NCBI GenBank assembly: GCA_029219385.1
Contig: JAQXTH010000008.1
Location: 1 to 64,000, forward strand
Source of the DNA: Prevotellaceae bacterium
Lineage (GTDB): Bacteria; Bacteroidota; Bacteroidia; Bacteroidales; Bacteroidaceae
Length of the DNA stretch: 64,000 nucleotides
Direction of reading: 5' to 3'
The notes under the pieces were generated by a model. It had not been told where the DNA came from. It was given only the letters and a program-made list of their open reading frames with translations, and ran no database searches. Within the stretch, counting starts at the first letter, position 1, and every line of letters starts with the position of its first letter. The position numbers and the translations under genes were made by a program. This document shows positions 44,022 through 56,932 of this stretch, one piece after another.

Positions 44022-47000
44022 TTAATATTCGTATTCGCTATAAGAAGGTTCGGCAGTTTCTTGATATTCGTCTTTGCTGCCCACGATGATGTCGCGGAAC
44101 TGTGGCATTCCCGTTCCGGCAGGAATGAGATGGCCACAAATGACATTTTCCTTCATACCCTGCAAATAGTCCACACGACCGCGAATTGCTGCCTCGTTGA
44201 GCACCTTGGTTGTTTCCTGGAACGAAGCGGCCGACATGAAGCTCTTTGTCTGAAGGGCTGCACGAGTGATACCCTGGAGCACCTGATTTGAAGTTGCAGG
44301 CAAGGCGTCGCGTACCTCCACCGGACGCAAGTCACGGCGCTTGAGATATGAATTTTCATCACGCAACTTGCGGGCAGTAACAATCATACCTTTGGTCATG
44401 TTTTCACTGTCACCGGCATCAACAACAACTTTCTTGCCCCAAATGCGATCGTTTTCTTCAAAGAAGTCTATCTTGTCCACCAAGTCATCTTCAAGGAAGT
44501 TGGTATCGCCGGCATCTATGATACGCACCTTGCGCATCATCTGGCGCACGATCACCTCAAAGTGTTTGTCGTTGATTTTCACACCTTGCAGACGGTAAAC
44601 ATCTTGCACTTCGTTGACTATGTATTCCTGAACTGCAGTAGGACCATTGATGGCAAGAATATCGGCCGGAGTGATAGAACCATCTGAAAGCGGAGTACCG
44701 GCACGCACAAAGTCGTTTTCCTGCACAAGTATCTGACGGCTCAGGGGCACAAGATATTTCTTTACATCGCCAACCTTTGAAGTGACAATAATCTCGCGGT
44801 TGCCTCGCTTCACACTGCCCATTGCAATCTCACCGTCAATCTCACTGACAATAGCAGGATTGCTTGGATTACGAGCCTCAAAGAGTTCGGTTACACGTGG
44901 CAAACCACCGGTGATGTCGCCTGCCTTTCCTACGGCACGCGGTATCTTGACGATTATCTCACCGGCCTTAATCTGCGAACCATCGGTCACAACAACGTGA
45001 CCACCGATAGGCAAATTGTATGTGCGCAACACATTGCCATCTTCATCAAGAATATGACATGAAGGCACAAGCGAACGCTCTCTTGACTCAATAATAATGA
45101 TCTCGCGCAAGCCGGTGGCTTCATCTTCTTCCACACGATAGGTAACACCTTCTTTAACGCCTTCAAATTTTATCTTACCTGCCATTTCCGTAACGATAAC
45201 AGCGTTGAAAGGATCCCACTGTGCAATAAGAGTTCCGGGCTCGACAACATCTTTGTCGTGTACGAAAAGTTGAGAACCATAAGGCACATTTTGTGTAGAA
45301 AGCACAATGCCGGTGTTTTCATCAACCATGCGAACTTCGGCAAGACGACCCACAACAATCTGTCCGGGAGTACCGTCATTACATGTGATTTCTACAGTGC
45401 GAAGTTCATCAAACTCAAGACGTGCCTTGTGGCGTGCCTTGATAGAAGCGTTGGCTGCTGCGTTAGAGGCAATACCACCGGCGTGGAACGTACGGAGAGT
45501 AAGCTGCGTACCCGGCTCACCAATAGACTGTGCTGCAATAACACCTACAGCCTCGCCGAGTTGAACCATTTTGCTGGTAGCAAGATTGCGACCATAACAC
45601 TTCTGACAAACACCACGCTTGCTCTCGCAAGTGAGCACCGAACGGATTTCAACCGACTCAATTGGCGATGCCTCTATCTGTGCCACAACTGCTTCGGTGA
45701 TTTCCTCACCGGCAGGCAGAATGAGTTCTCCGGTAGTTGGATGAATAATATCGTGTACGCTCACACGACCAAGTATGCGCTCACCCAATGAAGAAATTAC
45801 CTCATCACCATCTTTAAGAGCAGAACACTCAAGACCGCGCAATGTGCCACAATCCTCCTCGTTGATAATCACATCGTGAGCCACATCGACAAGACGACGT
45901 GTAAGATAACCGGCATCGGCAGTCTTCAATGCGGTATCAGCAAGACCCTTGCGCGCACCGTGGGTCGAGATGAAGTATTCCAACACCGACATTCCTTCTT
46001 TGAAGTTAGAAAGAATTGGGTTTTCGATAATCTGTGCACCCTCAGCACCGGCCTTTTGAGGCTTGGCCATAAGACCACGCATACCGGCAAGCTGAGCAAT
46101 CTGATCGGCGCTACCACGAGCACCGGAGTCGAGCATCATGAAGACAGAGTTGAAACCTTGGTCGGCCTCGGTCATCTGTTTCATGAGGGTCTTTTTCAAA
46201 TTATTGTTTACATGGGTCCATGTATCAATCACCTGATTATAACGTTCTGTGTCAGTAATGAAACCCATTGAGTAGTTTGCCGTAATTTGCTCTACTTCAT
46301 CGTGACCCTGCTGAACAATATCAACCTTTTCTTTTGGAATAATAATATCATCAAGGTTAAACGACAAACCGCCTTCGTATGCCATTTTGTAACCAAGGTT
46401 CTTGATACCGTCAAGGAATGCACAGGCACGATCCATACCCACACTCTTGATTACTTTAGCAATGATGTCACGCAAAGATTTCTTAGAAATAATGGTATTG
46501 ACATATCCTATTTCCTTCGGTACAATCTCGTTGACAATTATACGACCCACGGAGGTCTCAACCATAGTCGGCACTATCTCGCCGGCTTCATTGAGATCGT
46601 CTACAATCACTTTTACGGGAGCGTGAATATCCACACGCTTTTCATTATATGCAATAATTGCCTCTTCGGGGCCATAGAACGTAAGCCCCTCTCCCTTTGC
46701 TCCGGGACGCAATTTAGTGATATAATAAAGACCAAGCACCATATCCTGTGAAGGCACAGTAATCGGAGCACCATTGGCAGGATTGAGAATATTATGACTC
46801 TGAAGCATGAGGGTCTGAGCCTCAATTATTGCCTCGTTGCTCAATGGGAGGTGAACAGCCATCTGGTCGCCATCGAAGTCAGCATTAAACGCCGTACAAG
46901 CAAGCGGATGAAGCTGAATTGCCTTTCCCTCAATCATTTTAGGCTGGAAGGCCTGAATACCAAGACGGTGAAGCGTCGGGGCACGGTTGAGCAACACAGG

Positions 47001-48326
47001 ATGTCCGCGCATTACAAACTCAAGAATATCCCAAATAATAGGATCTTTGCGGTCTATAATACGTTTGGCACTTTTAACGGTTTTCACAATACCACGTTCG
47101 ATGAGACGACGTATGATAAATGGTTTATAGAGTTCGGCGGCCATGAGTTTCGGCAAACCGCATTCTCCCATATTCAACTCGGGACCTACAACAATCACCG
47201 AACGTGCAGAATAGTCAACGCGCTTACCCAAAAGATTTTGGCGGAAACGTCCTTGTTTTCCCTTAAGCGAGTCGCTAAGAGACTTGAGCGGGCGATTGGA
47301 ATCGCTCTTCACCGAAGAACTCTTGCGCGAATTGTCAAACAAACTGTCGACAGCCTCTTGAAGCATACGCTTTTCATTACGAAGAATTACCTCAGGAGCT
47401 TTTATCTCGATAAGTCTGCGAAGTCGGTTGTTGCGTATCAAGACACGGCGGTAAAGATCATTTAGGTCTGACGTAGCAAAACGACCTCCATCAAGTGGAA
47501 CAAGCGGGCGAAGATCGGGCGGGGTAACAGGTAATATCTTCATTATCATCCACTCAGGCTTGTTAATGCCTTTGCTTGAGCGAAATGCCTCAACCACCTG
47601 AAGTCTTTTAAGAGCCTCGGTCTTGCGCTGCTGTGATGTGTCTGTATGGGCACGGTCGCGCAACTCAAATGAAAGTTTATCAAGGTCAATGTCGCAAAGC
47701 AAGTCATAAACTGCCTCCGCGCCCATTTTGGCCACAAACTTGGCAGGATCTTTATCTTCGAGTTGAGCATTCTCCGCCGGCAGACGATCTATAAAGTCAA
47801 GATACTCTTCTTCAGAAAGCAAATCAAACTTGCGCAACACACCATCATCCATATTGCGTTTGTCTTCATCATCCTTAGGACCAAACACACCGGGATTGAT
47901 TACAACATAACGCTCATAATAGATTATTGCCTCAAGTTTCTTTGAGGGAATGCCAAGAAGATAACTCATCTTGCTTGGCAATGTGCGGAAATACCAAATG
48001 TGTGCCACCGGCACCTGCAACTGGATATGGCCGCTACGCTCACGACGCACTTTCTTTTCAGTCACCTCCACACCACAACGATCACACACAGTGCCTTTGT
48101 AGCGAATGCGCTTGTATTTTCCGCAATTACATTCATAGTCTTTTATCGGACCAAAAATTTTCTCACAAAACAAACCATCGCGTTCGGGCTTGTATGTGCG
48201 ATAATTAATGGTCTCGGGCTTTGTTACTTCACCCTTGGAATTTTCCAAAATTTCTTCCGGTGAAGCCAGACCTATGGTAATCTTAGAGAATGAACTCTTA
48301 GTTTTTGTTTCTTTCTTAAATGCCAT
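44022..48326 (-). CDS. rpoC: DNA-directed RNA polymerase subunit beta'
   Basis: 1,434 residues. The N-terminal zinc finger is [23 protein letters not shown]; the active-site Mg motif is [19 protein letters not shown]; the second zinc cluster includes [18 protein letters not shown]. The C-terminus has the acidic tail seen in Bacteroidetes ([14 protein letters not shown]). Last gene of the ribosomal protein/polymerase operon, 29 bases after rpoB. Confidence 0.98.
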   Translation of the reverse strand: MAFKKETKTKSSFSKITIGLASPEEILENSKGEVTKPETINYRTYKPERDGLFCEKIFGPIKDYECNCGKYKRIRYKGTVCDRCGVEVTEKKVRRERSGHIQLQVPVAHIWYFRTLPSKMSYLLGIPSKKLEAIIYYERYVVINPGVFGPKDDEDKRNMDDGVLRKFDLLSEEEYLDFIDRLPAENAQLEDKDPAKFVAKMGAEAVYDLLCDIDLDKLSFELRDRAHTDTSQQRKTEALKRLQVVEAFRSSKGINKPEWMIMKILPVTPPDLRPLVPLDGGRFATSDLNDLYRRVLIRNNRLRRLIEIKAPEVILRNEKRMLQEAVDSLFDNSRKSSSVKSDSNRPLKSLSDSLKGKQGRFRQNLLGKRVDYSARSVIVVGPELNMGECGLPKLMAAELYKPFIIRRLIERGIVKTVKSAKRIIDRKDPIIWDILEFVMRGHPVLLNRAPTLHRLGIQAFQPKMIEGKAIQLHPLACTAFNADFDGDQMAVHLPLSNEAIIEAQTLMLQSHNILNPANGAPITVPSQDMVLGLYYITKLRPGAKGEGLTFYGPEEAIIAYNEKRVDIHAPVKVIVDDLNEAGEIVPTMVETSVGRIIVNEIVPKEIGYVNTIISKKSLRDIIAKVIKSVGMDRACAFLDGIKNLGYKMAYEGGLSFNLDDIIIPKEKVDIVQQGHDEVEQITANYSMGFITDTERYNQVIDTWTHVNNNLKKTLMKQMTEADQGFNSVFMMLDSGARGSADQIAQLAGMRGLMAKPQKAGAEGAQIIENPILSNFKEGMSVLEYFISTHGARKGLADTALKTADAGYLTRRLVDVAHDVIINEEDCGTLRGLECSALKDGDEVISSLGERILGRVSVHDIIHPTTGELILPAGEEITEAVVAQIEASPIESVEIRSVLTCESKRGVCQKCYGRNLATSKMVQLGEAVGVIAAQSIGEPGTQLTLRTFHAGGIASNAAANASIKARHKARLEFDELRTVEITCNDGTPGQIVVGRLAEVRMVDENTGIVLSTQNVPYGSQLFVHDKDVVEPGTLIAQWDPFNAVIVTEMAGKIKFEGVKEGVTYRVEEDEATGLREIIIIESRERSLVPSCHILDEDGNVLRTYNLPIGGHVVVTDGSQIKAGEIIVKIPRAVGKAGDITGGLPRVTELFEARNPSNPAIVSEIDGEIAMGSVKRGNREIIVTSKVGDVKKYLVPLSRQILVQENDFVRAGTPLSDGSITPADILAINGPTAVQEYIVNEVQDVYRLQGVKINDKHFEVIVRQMMRKVRIIDAGDTNFLEDDLVDKIDFFEENDRIWGKKVVVDAGDSENMTKGMIVTARKLRDENSYLKRRDLRPVEVRDALPATSNQVLQGITRAALQTKSFMSAASFQETTKVLNEAAIRGRVDYLQGMKENVICGHLIPAGTGMPQFRDIIVGSKDEYQETAEPSYSEYEY

Positions 48327-48355
48327 ATTTATTTATGATGTATTAAGAGGTGATT

Positions 48356-51300
48356 TTAATCTAATTTAAGACTCAAGCCCAAGCCACGCAATTCGTGGAG
48401 AAGCACGTTGAGAGATTCAGGAATGCCCGGTGTGGGTATGGGATCGCCTTTGACAATGGCCTCGTATGATTTCGCACGACCAACAACATCGTCTGACTTG
48501 ATGGTGAGCATTTCTTGAAGCACATGAGAAGCACCAAAGGCCTCAAGTGCCCAAACCTCCATTTCTCCAAAACGCTGACCACCAAACTGAGCTTTACCGC
48601 CAAGAGGTTGTTGGGTAATCAGAGAATATGGGCCAATGGAACGAGCGTGCATCTTGTCTTCAACCATGTGACCGAGCTTCAACATATATGTGACACCAAC
48701 AGTAGCCTTTTGGTCAAATTTTTCACCTGTGGCACCATCATACAACTGGGTGGAACCAAGGTGGGGAAGTCCGGCCTTGTCTGTCCATTCCTCAAGATCT
48801 TTAAGCGAAGCACCATCAAAGATCGGTGTAGCAAACTTCACACCCATCTTGCGGCCGGCATAACCGAGCACGGCCTCAAAAATCTGACCCAAATTCATAC
48901 GCGAAGGCACACCCAGTGGGTTAAGCACAATGTCGACCGGGGTTCCGTCTTCAAGGAACGGCATATCTTCCTGGCGCACAATCTTTGAAACAATACCCTT
49001 GTTTCCATGACGACCGGCCATCTTGTCACCAACACCGATTTTACGTTTCTTGGCTACAAGCACCTTGGCCAACTGAAGCACACCCGAGGGAAGTTCGTCA
49101 CCAATCGTAACAGCAAAGTTCTTGCGTTTCAATTCGGCATCCTGCAACTTATATTTCTTCAAATAATTTACAATGACTGCCGAAATCAACTCGTTAGTAT
49201 GAGCGTCTGATGTCCATTTACTTATCTGAACAGAAGAGAAATCAACCGAATTGAGCAAAGCTGCAGAAAATTTTGCACCCTTGGCAATCGCTATTTCACC
49301 CAAATTGTTCTTTACGCCCACAGAAATCTTATCTTTTGTGAGCACAAGCAACTTGTCAATGAGTATCTTCTTCAACTCTTCTACATTTGCTTCAAACTCT
49401 GCCTGTATCTGAGCCAAAGCCTTCTTGTCGTCAGAGCGCGAAGTGCGAGTCTTTTGAGCACGCGCAAACATATGTTTGTCTATAATAACACCCGACAACG
49501 AAGGATTGGCCTTCAAAGATGCGTCTTTCACATCACCGGCTCTATCACCAAAAATTGCACGAAGCAATTTCTCCTCGGGCGAAGGATCGCTCTCGCCCTT
49601 GGGAGTAATCTTACCAATCAATATATCACCCGGCTCAACGCGCACACCAATGCGAACAACACCATTCTCATCAAGATCTTTGGTAGCCTCCTCACTCACA
49701 TTGGGAATATCAGATGTAAACTCCTCTTGTCCACGTTTTGTCTCACGCACTGCAAGAGAATATTCATCCACATGCACAGAAGTAAGAATATCTTCTCGCA
49801 CCAAACGCTCGTTAAGCACAATGGCATCCTCATAATTATAACCTTTCCAAGGCATGTAAGCCACAAGCAAGTTGCGACCCAACGCCAATTCGCCTTGAGC
49901 CGTGGCATAACCCTCTGTAAGTACATCTCCGGCTTTCACCTTATCACCCTTTCTGCATATCGGGCGCAAGTCAATGGTCATATTCTGATTGGTACGACGG
50001 AACTTAGGTAACTTATATTCCTTCACAGCACTGTCGAAGCTCACAAAATCTTCTTCCTCAGTGCGGTCATATCTTATTATAATCTTTGAAGCATCTACAT
50101 ACTCCACTACACCGGAGCCCTCAGCACAAACCATTGTACGCGAATCCTCGCAAACCTGTTTCTCTATACCTGTACCAACAATTGGTTGCTCTGTTGTAAT
50201 GAGAGGCACTGCCTGTCGCATCATGTTTGAACCCATCAACGCACGGTGGGCATCATCATGCTCAAGGAAAGGAATCAATGCTGCTGCAATAGAAGCAATC
50301 TGCTGCGGAGCTACGTCCATCAACTCTACTTCTGACGGTGGCACAACAGGATAGTCGGCATCCTGACGACACTTTACAACCTTGCGAATAAACGTACCAT
50401 CTTCATTAAGCGGAGCATTACCCTGACCTATAATTTTCTGGTCTTCTTCTTCGGCAGAAAGGTATACGATGTCATCATTATTAAGATTTACCACTGAATT
50501 TTCAACCTTACGATAAGGTGTTTCGATAAATCCAAGTTCATTTATCTTTGCATAAACACACAATGAAGAAATCAAACCAATGTTAGGTCCTTCCGGTGAT
50601 TCGATAGGACAAAGGCGACCATAATGCGTATAGTGCACATCGCGTACTTCAAAGCCGGCACGGTCACGTGTCAGACCACCGGGACCCAATGCAGACAAAC
50701 GACGCTTATGGGTCACCTCTGCCAATGGATTAGTCTGATCCATAAACTGAGACAACGGATTTGCACCAAAGAATGAGTTAATTACCGAAGAAACAGTCTT
50801 GGAATTGATAAGATCCGTCGGAGAGAACACTTCATAGTCTCTCACATTCATGCGCTCACGAATAGTGCGGCTCATGCGAGCAAGACCTATATTAAACTGA
50901 TTTGCCAACTGCTCACCAACCGTGCGCACACGACGATTGCTCAAGTGGTCGATATCGTCAAGTTGAGCCTTAGCATTTATAAGTTGAATAAGATACTTGA
51001 TAATCTCTATAATATCCTCTTTGGTAAGTACGCGCACGCTCATATCTGTTGACAAACCCAACTTATGATTGATGCGATAGCGACCAACCTCACCGAGGTC
51101 ATAACGACGATCAGAGAAGAAAAGATTGTTTATTACCTCACGCGCACTTGCATCATCAGCAGGGTCTGCATTACGCAACGAACGGTAAATAGTTACAATA
51201 GCCTCAATTTCAGAGTTGCTCGTATCTTTCTGCAACGTATTGAAAATAATAGAATAGTCAGTAGCAGAGACATCCTCCTTGTGTATCAATATCTTCTTCG

Positions 51301-52165
51301 CACCACTCTCTATTATCTTTTCTGCAACATCACTATCAAGCACTGTCTCACGCTCAACAATAACCTCGTTGCGTTCAATGGAAACAACTTCACCGGTGTC
51401 TTCGTCTACATAGTCTTCCGACCAACTGTTAAGCACGCGCGAAGCCAATTTTTTTCCAATATATTTCTTTAAAGTAGCCTTGCTTACTTTCACTTCCTCG
51501 GCAAGGTCAAAAATGTCAAGAATGTCTTTGTCGCTTTCAAAGCCTATGGCACGCAACAAAGTTGTCACCGGCAATTTCTTCTTACGATCAATATAGGCAT
51601 ACATCACATTGTTGATGTCTGTGGCAAACTCTATCCAAGAGCCCTTAAACGGAATAATACGAGCCGAATACAACTGAGTACCGTTAGAGTGGATCGAAGA
51701 ACCAAAAAACACACCCGGTGAACGATGAAGTTGAGAAACAACAACACGCTCGGCACCATTTATGATAAATGTACCATTATTGGTCATATAAGGAATAGGA
51801 CCAAGAAACACATCCTGAATCTGAGTATCAAAATCCTCATGATCGGGATCTGTACAATATAATTTCAATTTGGCTTTCAAGGGCACACTATACGTCAAGC
51901 CTCCGATAAGACACTCCTCTATCGTATAGCGTGGAGGATCGATATAATAATCCAAAAACTCAAGCACAAAATTATTGCGAGTGTCTGAAATAGGAAAGTT
52001 TTCGGCAAACACCTTATAAAGACCGTCATTCTTACGCAACTCGGGCGGTGTATCCAATTGAAAAAACTCCCTAAACGACTTAAGCTGGACATCCAAGAAG
52101 TCCGGATAAGGCATCGGCTTTCTAATGGACGCAAAGTTTACTCTGTTGTTAATAATTTGAGACAT
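48356..52165 (-). CDS. rpoB: DNA-directed RNA polymerase subunit beta
   Basis: 1,269 residues. The rifampicin-pocket region is intact ([38 protein letters not shown] split over 20-residue blocks), followed by [43 protein letters not shown] and the C-terminal [24 protein letters not shown]. Rif-binding residues look wild type by eye (no obvious substitution in [10 protein letters not shown] or HKRRLSALG). Confidence 0.98.
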   Translation of the reverse strand: MSQIINNRVNFASIRKPMPYPDFLDVQLKSFREFFQLDTPPELRKNDGLYKVFAENFPISDTRNNFVLEFLDYYIDPPRYTIEECLIGGLTYSVPLKAKLKLYCTDPDHEDFDTQIQDVFLGPIPYMTNNGTFIINGAERVVVSQLHRSPGVFFGSSIHSNGTQLYSARIIPFKGSWIEFATDINNVMYAYIDRKKKLPVTTLLRAIGFESDKDILDIFDLAEEVKVSKATLKKYIGKKLASRVLNSWSEDYVDEDTGEVVSIERNEVIVERETVLDSDVAEKIIESGAKKILIHKEDVSATDYSIIFNTLQKDTSNSEIEAIVTIYRSLRNADPADDASAREVINNLFFSDRRYDLGEVGRYRINHKLGLSTDMSVRVLTKEDIIEIIKYLIQLINAKAQLDDIDHLSNRRVRTVGEQLANQFNIGLARMSRTIRERMNVRDYEVFSPTDLINSKTVSSVINSFFGANPLSQFMDQTNPLAEVTHKRRLSALGPGGLTRDRAGFEVRDVHYTHYGRLCPIESPEGPNIGLISSLCVYAKINELGFIETPYRKVENSVVNLNNDDIVYLSAEEEDQKIIGQGNAPLNEDGTFIRKVVKCRQDADYPVVPPSEVELMDVAPQQIASIAAALIPFLEHDDAHRALMGSNMMRQAVPLITTEQPIVGTGIEKQVCEDSRTMVCAEGSGVVEYVDASKIIIRYDRTEEEDFVSFDSAVKEYKLPKFRRTNQNMTIDLRPICRKGDKVKAGDVLTEGYATAQGELALGRNLLVAYMPWKGYNYEDAIVLNERLVREDILTSVHVDEYSLAVRETKRGQEEFTSDIPNVSEEATKDLDENGVVRIGVRVEPGDILIGKITPKGESDPSPEEKLLRAIFGDRAGDVKDASLKANPSLSGVIIDKHMFARAQKTRTSRSDDKKALAQIQAEFEANVEELKKILIDKLLVLTKDKISVGVKNNLGEIAIAKGAKFSAALLNSVDFSSVQISKWTSDAHTNELISAVIVNYLKKYKLQDAELKRKNFAVTIGDELPSGVLQLAKVLVAKKRKIGVGDKMAGRHGNKGIVSKIVRQEDMPFLEDGTPVDIVLNPLGVPSRMNLGQIFEAVLGYAGRKMGVKFATPIFDGASLKDLEEWTDKAGLPHLGSTQLYDGATGEKFDQKATVGVTYMLKLGHMVEDKMHARSIGPYSLITQQPLGGKAQFGGQRFGEMEVWALEAFGASHVLQEMLTIKSDDVVGRAKSYEAIVKGDPIPTPGIPESLNVLLHELRGLGLSLKLD

Positions 52166-52221
52166 AAAATAAAACGCGCGTTATCGTTTGTAAATAATAT
52201 TTCTTTAAGAGAGATTATAAA

Positions 52222-52289
52222 ACTACCATTCAATTGGTAGTTACAAGATACAAAAAGGTTAAGAACCCCCTACCAGAGGACTCTTAACC
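52222..52289 (-). promoter_or_regulatory. Two hairpins in the rplL-rpoB gap (possible attenuator)
   Basis: On the minus strand, GGTTAAGA...TCTTAACC (complement of 52257-52289) is followed by five T, terminator-like. A second hairpin (ACTACCA/TGGTAGT, 52222-52241) follows before rpoB. In E. coli an attenuator and an RNase III site lie in the same gap and set the ratio of L7/L12 to polymerase. The same job here is an inference from position and shape. Confidence 0.5.
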
Positions 52290-52313
52290 AAATGTGTCTT
52301 AATTAAGCGGAAA

Positions 52314-52691
52314 TTACTTGATTTCAACTTCGCCGCCGGCCTCTTCGATAGCTTTCTTGAGAGCCTCAGCGTCGTCTTTAGATACGCCTTCCTTAACAGC
52401 CTTGGGAGCAGCATCTACGAGTTCCTTAGCTTCTTTCAAGCCAAGACCGCAAGCTTCCTTCACAGCCTTAACAACCTGAAGTTTTGCAGCACCTGCGCTC
52501 TTCAATACTACATCAAAAGAAGTTTTTTCTTCAGCAGCCTCAGCAGCACCACCGGCAGCAGGACCGGCAACAGCAACAGCTGCAGCAGCAGGCTCAATGC
52601 CATATTCTTCTTTCAAAACTGTAACCAACTCATTTACTTCCTTTACTGTCAAATTTACCAATTCTTCAGCAATAGCTTTAATATCTGCCAT
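52314..52691 (-). CDS. rplL: 50S ribosomal protein L7/L12
   Basis: 125 residues; stalk protein that recruits translation factors. N-terminal dimerisation domain, Ala/Gly-rich hinge ([21 protein letters not shown]), C-terminal factor-binding domain ([24 protein letters not shown]). It lies between rplJ and rpoB. Confidence 0.97.
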   Translation of the reverse strand: MADIKAIAEELVNLTVKEVNELVTVLKEEYGIEPAAAAVAVAGPAAGGAAEAAEEKTSFDVVLKSAGAAKLQVVKAVKEACGLGLKEAKELVDAAPKAVKEGVSKDDAEALKKAIEEAGGEVEIK

Positions 52692-52760
52692 TTTTTATTC
52701 TAAATTAAATTGTTTATACTTATTAAATGTTAAAATTATTGCTTCAAGCAACATGCCTCA

Positions 52761-53273
52761 TTAGGCACGCTCGCTCAAAGTCTTTAGGATACCATGAATA
52801 TTGTTGCCTCCCGATTGAAGAGCAGACACAACATTCTTGATTGGAGACTGAAGCAAAGCAACAACATCGGCAACGAGTTCTTCTTTGCTCTTAAGAGCAG
52901 CGAGTGCATCCAATTGATCTGCGCCATAGAAACCACCCTCAGCATAAGCACCTTTAAGAGCCTTAATGCCCGACTTAGGATTGTTCTTCAACATTTTTCC
53001 GGGAACGTTGGCGACCTCTGTAAATAATACAGAAGATGTTCCCTTAAGCGCATCATACAACGGAGAGAAATCAACCTCTGCTGCTTCCAAAGCCTTCTGG
53101 AAGAGTGTGTTCTTCACAGTAACCATTTTAACATTCTGCTTAAAGCAGAGACGGCGAAGGCTTGTGGTTTGCTCTGCATTGAGACCCTCAGTATCTACAA
53201 TATAAAAATGAGGATATTTTGCGATGAGCTCACCCAAATTTGCTATAATTACGTTTTTATCTTCTTTTCTCAT
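52761..53273 (-). CDS. rplJ: 50S ribosomal protein L10
   Basis: 170 residues. Typical start MRKEDKNVIIANLGELIAKYPHFYIVDTEGL; binds 23S rRNA and carries L7/L12 dimers on its C-terminal helix. In other bacteria L10-L7/L12 represses its own mRNA leader; no clear leader structure is evident to me in the 17-base gap to rplA. Confidence 0.96.
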   Translation of the reverse strand: MRKEDKNVIIANLGELIAKYPHFYIVDTEGLNAEQTTSLRRLCFKQNVKMVTVKNTLFQKALEAAEVDFSPLYDALKGTSSVLFTEVANVPGKMLKNNPKSGIKALKGAYAEGGFYGADQLDALAALKSKEELVADVVALLQSPIKNVVSALQSGGNNIHGILKTLSERA

Positions 53274-53290
53274 GATTGACTGCTTAATTA

Positions 53291-53986
53291 TTATTCAACA
53301 ATAGACTTAGGATCAATCTTGATACCTCTACTCATCGTAGTCGAGATGAAAACGCTCTTCATATAAGTTCCTTTAGCAGTTGCAGGTTTCAGTTTGTTGA
53401 TAGTCGAAATAAATGCACTTGCATTCTCAACAATCTTTTGAGGTTCAAACGAAATCTTACCAATAGAAGCATGAACGATACCGGTCTTGTCAACCTTAAA
53501 GTCTATTTTACCGGCCTTAACTTCTGTTACTGCCTTAGCAACATCCATTGTTACTGTGCCGGCCTTGGGATTTGGCATCAAGCCACGAGGACCTAAAATA
53601 CGACCCAACGGACCCAACTTACCCATCACAGCAGGCATAGTAATTACAACATCAACATCAGTCCAACCACCTTTTATCTTTTCGATATACTCGTCAAGAC
53701 CAACATAGTCGGCACCGGCAGCTTTAGCCTCGGCCTCTTTGTCAGGTGTACAAAGAACTAATACTCTAACTGTTTTTCCGGTACCATTGGGCAGGGTACA
53801 TACACCGCGAACCATCTGATTAGCCTTACGAGGATCCACACCCAAACGCACGTCCATATCAACCGACGCGTCAAATTTTGTGGTAGTAATCTCCTTGAGG
53901 AGTTCAGATGCTTCAGCAAGTGTGTAGGACTTTCCTGCTTCAATCTTCCCGGCAGTCAACTTTTGATTTTTAGTTAATTTGCTCAT
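53291..53986 (-). CDS. rplA: 50S ribosomal protein L1
   Basis: 231 residues. Conserved blocks [46 protein letters not shown] and TKGTYMKS-like C-terminal [14 protein letters not shown]. It follows rplK by 12 bases. Confidence 0.97.
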   Translation of the reverse strand: MSKLTKNQKLTAGKIEAGKSYTLAEASELLKEITTTKFDASVDMDVRLGVDPRKANQMVRGVCTLPNGTGKTVRVLVLCTPDKEAEAKAAGADYVGLDEYIEKIKGGWTDVDVVITMPAVMGKLGPLGRILGPRGLMPNPKAGTVTMDVAKAVTEVKAGKIDFKVDKTGIVHASIGKISFEPQKIVENASAFISTINKLKPATAKGTYMKSVFISTTMSRGIKIDPKSIVE

Positions 53987-53998
53987 TGTTCGAAGATT

Positions 53999-54442
53999 TT
54001 AATTGTTTGCGGGAAATTCCCCGGTTACAGTAATACCCATACTACGAGCCGTACCGGCAATCAAGCGCATAGCACTCTCTACAGTGAAACAATTCAAGTC
54101 AGGCATTTTATCTTCAGCGATAACTTTTACCTGGTCCCATGTAATAGAGGCAACCTTTTTACGGTTGGGCTCAGCAGAGCCACCTTTTACCTTGGCTGCT
54201 TCCATGAGCTGAACTGCTGCAGGAGGAGTCTTGATAACAAATGTAAAGCTCTTGTCATCATAATAGGTGATGACAACCGGCAACACCTTACCTGCCTTGT
54301 TCTGCGTAAGCGCATTAAACTGCTTGCAGAAGTCCATGATGTTCAGACCCTTGGAACCAAGAGCAGGACCAACAGGAGGCGAAGGATTTGCAGCGCCGCC
54401 TTTAATCTGTAATTTGATTATTCCAGCAACTTCTTTAGCCAT
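53999..54442 (-). CDS. rplK: 50S ribosomal protein L11
   Basis: 147 residues. Start [29 protein letters not shown] with the [11 protein letters not shown] block that is typical; binds the GTPase-associated centre of 23S rRNA. 60 bases after nusG. Confidence 0.97.
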   Translation of the reverse strand: MAKEVAGIIKLQIKGGAANPSPPVGPALGSKGLNIMDFCKQFNALTQNKAGKVLPVVITYYDDKSFTFVIKTPPAAVQLMEAAKVKGGSAEPNRKKVASITWDQVKVIAEDKMPDLNCFTVESAMRLIAGTARSMGITVTGEFPANN

Positions 54443-54502
54443 TGTTTTTAATTATTTTAAAATATTTGCGAGATTCTTCATCGCGTCCGTAACACTACGC
54501 AA

Positions 54503-55036
54503 TCAAAGTTTCTCAACTTGCCCAAAACTAAGATTTAAGGCCGTTTCACGACCAAAAACCTTAACCAACACCGTCAACTTCTTTCTTTCGGCATTTACCT
54601 CACTGATAACACCGTTAAAAGTAGAAAACGGACCGTCGGCCACCTTCACCTGCTCGCCAACCATAAATGTAATGTCTGATTCAACATCAACATCTACGCT
54701 GGCAACAGTACCCATGAGTCGGTCAACCTCTGACTGCCTTATCGGAGCAGGATTGTCCATACCGCCAAGTATTCCAACCACATTAGGTATGTTGCGAAGA
54801 GCGTGTGCAATCTCTCCTACCATTGCTGCCTGCACATAGACATAACCGGAATAGAGAATGCGGTCTGCGACAACTCGCTTTCCATTGCGCACTTGAACAA
54901 CTTTTTCTGTGGGTACTAATGTCTGACCAACATAACCTCCGAGCGTACCATTGTTTATTGCAGCATCGATATACTCTTTAACTTTGGTCTCCTTTCCTGT
55001 AATTGCACGAAGCACATACCATTTCATATCAGCCAT
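54503..55036 (-). CDS. nusG: Transcription termination/antitermination factor NusG
   Basis: 177 residues. N-terminal NGN domain ([36 protein letters not shown]) and C-terminal KOW domain ([29 protein letters not shown]). It follows secE by 21 bases. A general elongation factor coupling polymerase with ribosomes or Rho. Confidence 0.96.
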   Translation of the reverse strand: MADMKWYVLRAITGKETKVKEYIDAAINNGTLGGYVGQTLVPTEKVVQVRNGKRVVADRILYSGYVYVQAAMVGEIAHALRNIPNVVGILGGMDNPAPIRQSEVDRLMGTVASVDVDVESDITFMVGEQVKVADGPFSTFNGVISEVNAERKKLTVLVKVFGRETALNLSFGQVEKL

Positions 55037-55057
55037 AGCGCAATTTCTTTTACAAGT

Positions 55058-55249
55058 TTAATGAGGATATATTGTTGTCATGACAAACTGGAACAACTTG
55101 TCCATACCGAAAACCACAACAGCTATAATCACGGAAGCAGTTAAAACGATTAGAGCCTTGTGGGTCAACTCATTTCGAGTAGGCCAGGTTGTTTTGTGTA
55201 GCAATTCTTCGTAAGAATTTTTACAGTATTTGATTAACTTCTTAAACAT
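55058..55249 (-). CDS. secE: Preprotein translocase subunit SecE
   Basis: 63 residues from the ATG at 55249 (MFKKLIKYCKNSYEELLHKTTWPTRNELTHKALIVL); an upstream in-frame ATG at 55360 would read through tRNA-Trp and is excluded. One amphipathic helix and one membrane helix (ALIVLTASVIIAVVVFGMDKLF), as in short SecE proteins. The TWPTRNEL hinge is conserved. Lies between tRNA-Trp and nusG. Confidence 0.95.
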   Translation of the reverse strand: MFKKLIKYCKNSYEELLHKTTWPTRNELTHKALIVLTASVIIAVVVFGMDKLFQFVMTTIYPH

Positions 55250-55268
55250 ATACTTTTGTCTATTTATG

Positions 55269-55341
55269 CACGGGAAGAGAGGCTCGAACTCCCGACACCT
55301 GGTTTTGGAGACCAGTGCTCTACCAACTGAGCTATTCCCGT
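55269..55341 (-). tRNA. tRNA-Trp (anticodon CCA)
   Basis: Acceptor ACGGGAA/TTCCCGT, D-arm AGCTCAGTTGGTAGAGC, anticodon loop CTCCAAA within the stem ACTGG/CCAGG-type pairing, T-arm CGGGAGTTCGAGCCTCTC. 73 bases without CCA. It lies between tuf and secE, the common arrangement. Through charging it also links to the trp attenuator at 786. Confidence 0.95.
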
Positions 55342-55343
55342 AT

Positions 55344-55388
55344 ATAAAGTCCTTGCACAAGGTGTGTTGCCAAATACAAGGACTTTAT
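55344..55388 (-). other. 12-bp stem-loop between tuf and tRNA-Trp
   Basis: ATAAAGTCCTTG (55344-55355) and CAAGGACTTTAT (55377-55388) are perfectly complementary, just after tuf and directly before the tRNA. It could be a weak terminator or an RNA-processing site that separates the tRNA from the mRNA. Confidence 0.5.
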
Positions 55389-55426
55389 TTTGTCCCATAG
55401 AGGCTCAATGCGCCCCGATGATTGTA

Positions 55427-56614
55427 TTATTCGATAATTTCAGTAATCTGACCCGAACCAACGGTGCGACCACCTTCACGAATAGCGAAGCGGAGACCCA
55501 CGTTAAGAGCAACTGCGTAGATAAGTTCTACAGTAATCTCCACGTTATCACCGGGCATTACCATATCTGTTCCTTCAGGAAGAGAGATTTCACCGGTACA
55601 GTCCATAGTACGGAGATAGAACTGAGGACGATATTTGTTGCCGAATGGAGTGTGGCGACCACCTTCTTCTTTCTTCAACACATAGATAGAAGCCTTAAAT
55701 TTCTTGTGAGGTTTGATTACACCCGGATGAGTGATTACCATACCACGCTTAACTTCATTCTTGTCGATACCGCGGAGGAGAAGACCAACATTATCACCGG
55801 CCTCACCCTGATCCAAAAGTTTGCGGAACATTTCAACACCGGTAACAACCGATTTCTTATCTTCACCGAGACCAAGGATCTGAACTTCGTCACCAACCTT
55901 GATAACACCGGTTTCGATACGACCGGTAGCAACAGTACCACGACCGGTGATAGAGAACACGTCTTCAACAGGCATCAAGAAAGGTTTCTCGATGTCGCGA
56001 ACAGGCTCCTGGATCCAAGTGTCGCAAGCATCCATAAGCTCCATCACCTTGTCTTCCCACTCAGGAACACCGTTGAGAGCACCAAGAGCAGAACCACGGA
56101 TAATAGGAGTATCCTCTTCGAAATCGTATGCTTGGAGAAGTTCTGTTACTTCCATTTCAACGAGTTCAAGCATTTCCTCATCGTCAACCATATCACACTT
56201 GTTGAGGAACACAACAAGACGAGGTACGTTTACTTGGCGAGCGAGAAGAATGTGCTCACGAGTCTGAGGCATCGGACCATCGGTAGCAGCAACCACGATG
56301 ATAGCACCGTCCATCTGAGCAGCACCGGTTACCATGTTCTTAACGTAGTCGGCATGACCCGGACAGTCAACGTGTGCATAGTGGCGCTTTGCTGTTTCAT
56401 ACTCAATGTGAGCAGTATTGATGGTGATACCACGCTCTTTCTCTTCGGGAGCGTTGTCAATCTGATCGAAAGACTTAACATCCTCAGAACCGAAGCCCTT
56501 GTCGTGGAGAACCTTAGAGATAGCAGCAGTAAGAGTAGTCTTACCGTGGTCAACGTGACCAATTGTACCAATGTTTACATGCGGTTTGGTACGTACGAAC
56601 GTTTCTTTTGCCAT
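55427..56614 (-). CDS. tuf: Elongation factor Tu
   Basis: 395 residues. GTPase motifs GHVDHGKTT (19-27), [11 protein letters not shown] and NKCD; then the beta-barrel domains 2 and 3 ending [11 protein letters not shown]. Delivers aminoacyl-tRNA to the ribosome. It lies between the Tyr-Gly-Thr tRNAs and tRNA-Trp, probably all one transcript. The long open frame on the other strand (55364-56656) is a codon-bias shadow. Confidence 0.98.
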   Translation of the reverse strand: MAKETFVRTKPHVNIGTIGHVDHGKTTLTAAISKVLHDKGFGSEDVKSFDQIDNAPEEKERGITINTAHIEYETAKRHYAHVDCPGHADYVKNMVTGAAQMDGAIIVVAATDGPMPQTREHILLARQVNVPRLVVFLNKCDMVDDEEMLELVEMEVTELLQAYDFEEDTPIIRGSALGALNGVPEWEDKVMELMDACDTWIQEPVRDIEKPFLMPVEDVFSITGRGTVATGRIETGVIKVGDEVQILGLGEDKKSVVTGVEMFRKLLDQGEAGDNVGLLLRGIDKNEVKRGMVITHPGVIKPHKKFKASIYVLKKEEGGRHTPFGNKYRPQFYLRTMDCTGEISLPEGTDMVMPGDNVEITVELIYAVALNVGLRFAIREGGRTVGSGQITEIIE

Positions 56615-56704
56615 AATTTTGGTATTTTTTTAATGTTTAAAATATTCTTTGATTAAAAAGAGAGGTATGAAAAACCAGGCCTCTCCTATTCTTTTTCATT
56701 TTAG

Positions 56705-56776
<72 letters not shown>

Positions 56777-56785
56777 ATTTTTTTG

Positions 56786-56858
56786 AGCGGAAGACGGGGC
56801 TCAAACCCGCGACCCCCAGCTTGGAAGGCTAGTGCTCTATCAACTGAGCTACTTCCGC
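56786..56858 (-). tRNA. tRNA-Gly (anticodon TCC)
   Basis: Acceptor GCGGAAG/CTTCCGC, anticodon stem CTAGC/GCTGG with loop CTTCCAA, T-arm GCGGGTTTGAGCCCCGT. 73 bases; nine bases upstream of tRNA-Thr in transcription order. Confidence 0.95.
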
Positions 56859-56932
56859 AATTTTCAAACGACCTCCTTTGATACATTTCTTTAAATTAAA
56901 AGAAAACGCATTCAAAAGCCATTTGCTTTTAG

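Noticed and set aside
48373..52134. Possible rifampicin-resistance change in rpoB
   Set aside because: The resistance region reads as the normal Bacteroidetes sequence by eye; no clear substitution.
55364..56656. 430-codon plus-strand frame
   Set aside because: It is antisense to tuf, a highly biased gene that often leaves the other strand open.
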